Assembly (NCBI GenBank): GCA_942493055.1
Contig: OW818680.1
Span: 2,542,001-2,606,000, forward strand
Source of the DNA: CAIZQW01 sp942493055
GTDB lineage: Bacteria > Verrucomicrobiota > Kiritimatiellia > RFP12 > UBA1067
Direction of reading: 5' to 3'
DNA: 64,000 bases
The position numbers and the translations under genes were made by a program. The notes beneath the pieces are model-generated. The model did not search any database. It worked only from the letters and a program-made list of their open reading frames with translations, and had not been told where the DNA came from. Positions 61,401 to 64,000 of this stretch are shown piece after piece. Within the stretch, counting starts at the first letter, position 1, and each line of letters begins with the position of its first letter.

Positions 61401-62449
61401 TGGACCAGGCCGCGTGCAAGGTAGCGTCCGGCCTTCACCAGCTTGCCGGCGTCATCGAGCCCGTCCCAGCCGACCTCGACCGTGCGCGTCGTCGCGTTCT
61501 CGGCCACGCTGTACTCCTCGGGTAGCAAATCGCCCGCCAAATTACGCACGCGCTTGCCCTGCTCGTCTTCGACCACGAGCGTCAGCCGCGCCGCGCTCTT
61601 GGGCACCTCGGCGCGGAACTTGAAGCTGCCCTCGACGCGGCGCTCGTCGGAGACATAGCGGCGCGGCGTGAGTCCGCCCTTGTCCAGGAGGCGGGCGTCG
61701 CCCCACGACTTGATTGCGCTCCAGAAGAACTCGCGCGAGGTCTGACCCTTTTGCAGGTTGTCGGCGTAACGGTGCACCGGCCACGTGTTGCCAGTGGGGT
61801 CGCCCCACAGGAACTCAAAGCCCAGCTTGAAGACCAGCTCGGATTTGATCTCCGGCACGGTCTTGAAGAACAGCTTCCACGGGACGCGGAGCTCCTGAGA
61901 GAAGCCCTTGCCGTCCGCATCCTTGAGGTAGGCCAGCTCGATGCCTTCGCCCAGGACCGTGCCGCCCTCGGGCGCGACCAGGAGCTTGGAGATCTCGCCG
62001 CCCCGCGAGTTCAGCGGATCTTTCCAGATATCCCACAACAACACAGGTTGGCGTTTCGGCGCATAGTACCAGGTGGTGAACCACGTCGTCTGGTCAGCGG
62101 TGCGCAGGCGCATCTGCACGGCGTCGGACTTCCAGCCCTCGGTCGGGTTGAAAGCAGGATTGACGGTGTTGAACATCGGCGTGGGATCGCGCCACTTGAC
62201 GCCCAGGTAGAGCGCGTCCTTGTCCCACATAGCCGCGACCTCGGCGGAGTAGCGGTTGCGGATCGACTGGTCCGCGAAGCACCAGATGCGTCCCGAGAAA
62301 TCCCACTCGTCCAGCTTGCCGTCAATGGTCACGCGTCCGGGAGACGGCACGACAAAAATCCCCTCGTTCTGACTCTGTCTCCCAATCATGTTCTCGGCGC
62401 CATCCGCGCTCGTTAGAGCCAACACTGCCAATCCGACCAACCGCTTCAT
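58478..62449 (-). CDS. Secreted beta-propeller protein with N- and C-terminal CBM9-like domains
   Basis: 1323 residues from the ATG at 62449 (AAAGGGGG upstream). Signal peptide about 1-17. About 30-240 is a CBM9/DOMON-like domain (VTIDGKLDEWD, DALYLGVKWRDPTPMF). About 270-1110 is a long PQQ/NHL-type propeller (PSALCVDREGNVVVMDAGPD, RAVSSVAADAAGHVWAVERW) with an EF-hand-like NDTNSDGRVQRSE loop. From about 1120 a second CBM9-like domain runs to the end (PDINGRDNDWEGIPELSIDR, TYWANKDTNLVSDLP). CBM9 domains bind glycan ends, so this is probably a surface glycan-binding or processing protein. No catalytic motif was recognised. The partial gene at 63753 ends in a homologous domain. Confidence 0.8.
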   Translation of the reverse strand: MKRLVGLAVLALTSADGAENMIGRQSQNEGIFVVPSPGRVTIDGKLDEWDFSGRIWCFADQSIRNRYSAEVAAMWDKDALYLGVKWRDPTPMFNTVNPAFNPTEGWKSDAVQMRLRTADQTTWFTTWYYAPKRQPVLLWDIWKDPLNSRGGEISKLLVAPEGGTVLGEGIELAYLKDADGKGFSQELRVPWKLFFKTVPEIKSELVFKLGFEFLWGDPTGNTWPVHRYADNLQKGQTSREFFWSAIKSWGDARLLDKGGLTPRRYVSDERRVEGSFKFRAEVPKSAARLTLVVEDEQGKRVRNLAGDLLPEEYSVAENATTRTVEVGWDGLDDAGKLVKAGRYLARGLVHNGLGAEYEMCFYNPGTPPWPTSSGASAWGADHSAPVCVARAGDWMIVSWAFAEGGSGIIGVGPDGLKRWGEKRGATVLAADEKYVYGVPAGWHIAKAVVIRLDKTTGAYRAFVRDGKELPFEYPVAEMVGREDCLPVSLSATDQELVVLLNATNSAAESYLAKVDKESALLKGALVKTERLIALAAAPDGCAYGTDGKTVCRVDLATGKQTALETPGLVMPSALCVDREGNVVVMDAGPDQQIKAFGPKGGLRYTCGKKGGRPIRGVFEPQAMRAVSSVAADAAGHVWAVERWDFPRRVSVWSAKDGSLVRDYIGNTGYAGTGCYLHDSDPTLAYVGPIELKLDKASRTWHVTRVLWVPDPAVEGETFLIGPGEHGQPQRFSATVNGKAHEYLFAPPYRDFAGYKIFMETAEGWRPVSAITTVGQISGKVDHGAKVLGEPSGEFAGLNPFDGVFWNDTNSDGRVQRSECDIVQPLKPRERNRPNTIPIPMGSGWGERIGKDFVFYVNGISKVTPARFTAEGAPVYTRESMQPLGVEERGDLVPVVEENLLLCLSFKGYASATRLAGIDSRDGRVRWEYPNRYPGVHGSHRAPMPSPGMLIGPLKIVGVAQVNDEVGRVFVMRGNLGQDFFVTTDGLFVGAMFQDGRLPGDSLPAKEEQLVGMPMENFSHGSEPFNGWFGKQADGKIRMTTGFPRQAAMILTVNGLESVRRFKAGACAITDGQLAAADRENQARAEREAPPKVYTVQRFDKVPDINGRDNDWEGIPELSIDRLGYPLKGTARMAYDETRLYLCYSIQDDTPWLNEGKDFTRLFKTGDCVDVQLCTDGALTTDEKRRNPGAADVRVVISQLGGKPVAVLMKAVDSSADKQLAVDYTSPVAPKHFDRVEVLSDAMVRVSKTASGYLVEASLPLSALGLKPLKGMKVRGDFGFISSDSAGTINTARTYWANKDTNLVSDLPQEAWLNPFAWGELVFQ

Positions 62450-62491
62450 CGTTCTACCCCCTTTAATTTTGTCCGTCCCCGCAGACACGAT

Positions 62492-63709
62492 TTATTTTTC
62501 CTCCCTCATGACAAGTTCCGCCACGCAGACACTTTCGATCCTGAGCTGCCCCTGACATACTCCGTCAGGGATGACAGGCCGGATCGAAACCGCATGTTCT
62601 CCGGGCGGCAACAGCGCCGCATGCCTTCGCCAAATAAAGAGATTCCCTTGTCCAAACTTATGCGTGAACGGCCAGTGTTCACCTTTACCTTTGGCATACG
62701 GCAAAGGTTGACCATCGAGTCGCACCTGTAAGGCGAGGCCGTCCTGATTGCCCTCGCCAAAGAACCCAATGACATTGCCCTTGAACTGCACCTCCAGCGG
62801 CGCGATTTCCCCGCTCTCCTTGGCGTCACATCCAGCGACATCGCCCATCCAGCGGCTGGATTGCCCGTCGAACCAGAGCGCGGTGCGGTAGGTCTTCATG
62901 GCCCGCCAGCCCTGGGCCATCGGCGCGTCAGCGAGACGGATGCGCCTGAGCTGCGTGACCTCGCCGAACAGCGGGCGCGGAGGAACCCTGCCGGAAAGCC
63001 CCGCCTTCACAGCAGCCTCGAAGCCGATCTTCGCAGCTTCGAAGAAGATTGCGTAGCCGGCGTCATCCGGATGTCCGCCGTCGATGGACCATGCCGCGTC
63101 GATCGCCAGTGTGCCGTTGGTCAGCGCCTCCTGCATCACAGGAAAGAGGTCGCCCTCCGCCACCTGATAGGCCGCAGCCAACTGTTGGTAGGCTGTGCGG
63201 CGCTGCACAGTCGCGAGGTTGTAGGCCGCACCGAACTGCCCTTTGAACCCAAAATACAGCTGCTCCACCGCGATGCCCTCTTGAAGCATCCGCCGCAGCA
63301 GCGTCTCGTAGAAGCAGCAGGTCTCCCGGTCCCTTCCCGCATAGTTGTCGTTGGCCATGAAATCCAGAAAAACCAAATCCGGTTTACGCGAAAGCACATC
63401 ACGTTCGAGCCGGAAGACGCCGAGGTCAGACCCTGTGCCCCCGATCGCGCCATCGTAAAACGTAAACGGCGCGCGCGGATACCGCTCCCGCAAGTACGCC
63501 ATCATCCGGCCGCGATAGCTCGTCAGCTGCGGATCCGTCGCGTTCGCGCCCCACGTGAACGAACCCCCGAAGAATACGACGGTCAGGGGCTCTCCATTTC
63601 TGGCCCGCCGGTCGATCGAGGCGAACGACGCATCCCGAACACCCGCAGCCAGCCCGGCAGTCGCCATTGCAATTGCCGCGCAAACAGATAACCCAAATCG
63701 CATCAACAT
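62492..63709 (-). CDS. Secreted SGNH-hydrolase, probable carbohydrate esterase
   Basis: 405 residues from the ATG at 63709 (GGGGAGGAAC upstream); the longer upstream frame is out of context and overlaps the preceding gene. Signal peptide about 1-22 (ends LAAG). SGNH blocks are GGSFTWG (S50 as nucleophile), GAIGGTGS (glycine of block II), FMANDN (N120) and DGGHPDD (D210, H213). The C-terminal 130 residues form a beta-rich domain often seen in these proteins. It lies between two CBM9-type genes on the same strand, 42 bp before one and 43 bp after the other, so it probably removes acyl groups from the same glycan. The substrate is unknown. Confidence 0.83.
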   Translation of the reverse strand: MLMRFGLSVCAAIAMATAGLAAGVRDASFASIDRRARNGEPLTVVFFGGSFTWGANATDPQLTSYRGRMMAYLRERYPRAPFTFYDGAIGGTGSDLGVFRLERDVLSRKPDLVFLDFMANDNYAGRDRETCCFYETLLRRMLQEGIAVEQLYFGFKGQFGAAYNLATVQRRTAYQQLAAAYQVAEGDLFPVMQEALTNGTLAIDAAWSIDGGHPDDAGYAIFFEAAKIGFEAAVKAGLSGRVPPRPLFGEVTQLRRIRLADAPMAQGWRAMKTYRTALWFDGQSSRWMGDVAGCDAKESGEIAPLEVQFKGNVIGFFGEGNQDGLALQVRLDGQPLPYAKGKGEHWPFTHKFGQGNLFIWRRHAALLPPGEHAVSIRPVIPDGVCQGQLRIESVCVAELVMREEK

Positions 63710-63752
63710 CGTTCCTCCCCTTCTCAGTTCAAAATTTGCTCTTGTCTTCCCC

Positions 63753-64000
63753 TCACTTTTCGAAGCGGAAGAGCCCCCACAGATTGGGCTGAAGCCCGGC
63801 TTCGCTGGGCAGGTCTGACATGATGTTGGTATTCTTATTCGCCCAGTAGACGCGGCTGGCCGCCAGCGAGCCGCTCTGGTCGCTGAGCACCCGGCCCACA
63901 TCGCCGCTCGTCTCGCCCAGTGTGCGAGGATCCAGATGAATCGCGGCCAGCGGCACCGAGGCCTCCAGCACATAATCCTGGCCGCGCCGCACCACGGCTA
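63753..64000 (-). CDS. C-terminal part of a CBM9-like protein (start beyond window)
   Basis: The frame is open to the window edge, so only the last 82 residues are seen. VRRGQDYVLEASVPLAAIHL and VYWANKNTNIMSDLPSEAG align well with the C-terminus of the 58478-62449 protein (SGYLVEASLPL and TYWANKDTNLVSDLP), so this is the end of a paralogue with a C-terminal CBM9-like domain. It is in the same direction as the SGNH hydrolase and likely in one transcription unit with it. Confidence 0.75.
   Translation of the reverse strand, partial: AVVRRGQDYVLEASVPLAAIHLDPRTLGETSGDVGRVLSDQSGSLAASRVYWANKNTNIMSDLPSEAGLQPNLWGLFRFEK

Noticed and set aside
63710..63973. Upstream start for the SGNH hydrolase adding 88 residues
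   Set aside because: The extension overlaps the preceding CBM9-type gene out of frame and hides an obvious signal peptide that starts at 63709.

Overview
The window looks like part of a chromosome from a free-living or gut-associated polysaccharide degrader of the PVC superphylum, most likely Kiritimatiellota, Lentisphaerota or Verrucomicrobiota. The evidence is the moderately GC-rich DNA, giant autotransporter-associated beta-strand repeat proteins, many secreted glycosidases, URO-D-family methyltransferase-like proteins, AraC- and XylR-type regulators, and many short interspersed repeats. This assignment is inferred from gene content, not from a marker gene. I saw no rRNA, tRNA, CRISPR array or transposase.

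Layout. 1-7440 (-): two tandem paralogous beta-strand repeat adhesins, the first cut by the window edge, with a divergent AraC regulator (7584-8498) and three 21-bp direct repeats between. 8499-9299: a gene-free stretch packed with repeats. 9300-22329: a sialic-acid island. It holds a two-domain sialidase, a carboxylesterase, a URO-D-like protein and a DapA-family aldolase (one transcription unit), an SGNH esterase lipoprotein, a beta-helix hydrolase, a second sialidase, N-acetylneuraminate lyase (nanA) and a divergent AraC regulator. Four promoters here carry the same 32-bp site. 22350-23941: hipBA. 24224-29899: a GH2-like enzyme and a secreted metallophosphoesterase. 29918-31640 (-): a small coiled-coil ORF, an AlbA_2 protein and a frameshifted remnant. 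31663-37339 (-): a beta-propeller lipoprotein, a DUF4838 protein and a DUF4143 ATPase. 37407-58484: a XylR-type regulator and, divergently, a unit with three URO-D-like proteins, one beta-strand repeat protein and four GH106-like glycosidases. 58478-64000 (-): a CBM9/beta-propeller protein, an SGNH hydrolase and the C-terminus of another CBM9-type protein.

How it may work. The sialic-acid genes form a release-and-cleave route: esterases remove substituents, sialidases release sialic acid, and NanA splits it to pyruvate and N-acetylmannosamine under the neighbouring AraC protein. The large plus-strand unit appears aimed at a rhamnose-rich glycan, with GH106-like enzymes acting outside the cytoplasm and URO-D-like proteins as possible corrinoid methyltransferases on O-methylated sugars or other methyl donors. 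These roles are inferred.

The strongest unusual signals are the 32-bp operator shared by the sialic-acid genes, and the repeated in-frame insertion of unrelated 7-bp-period and palindromic repeats into the same loops of four paralogous GH106-like proteins.
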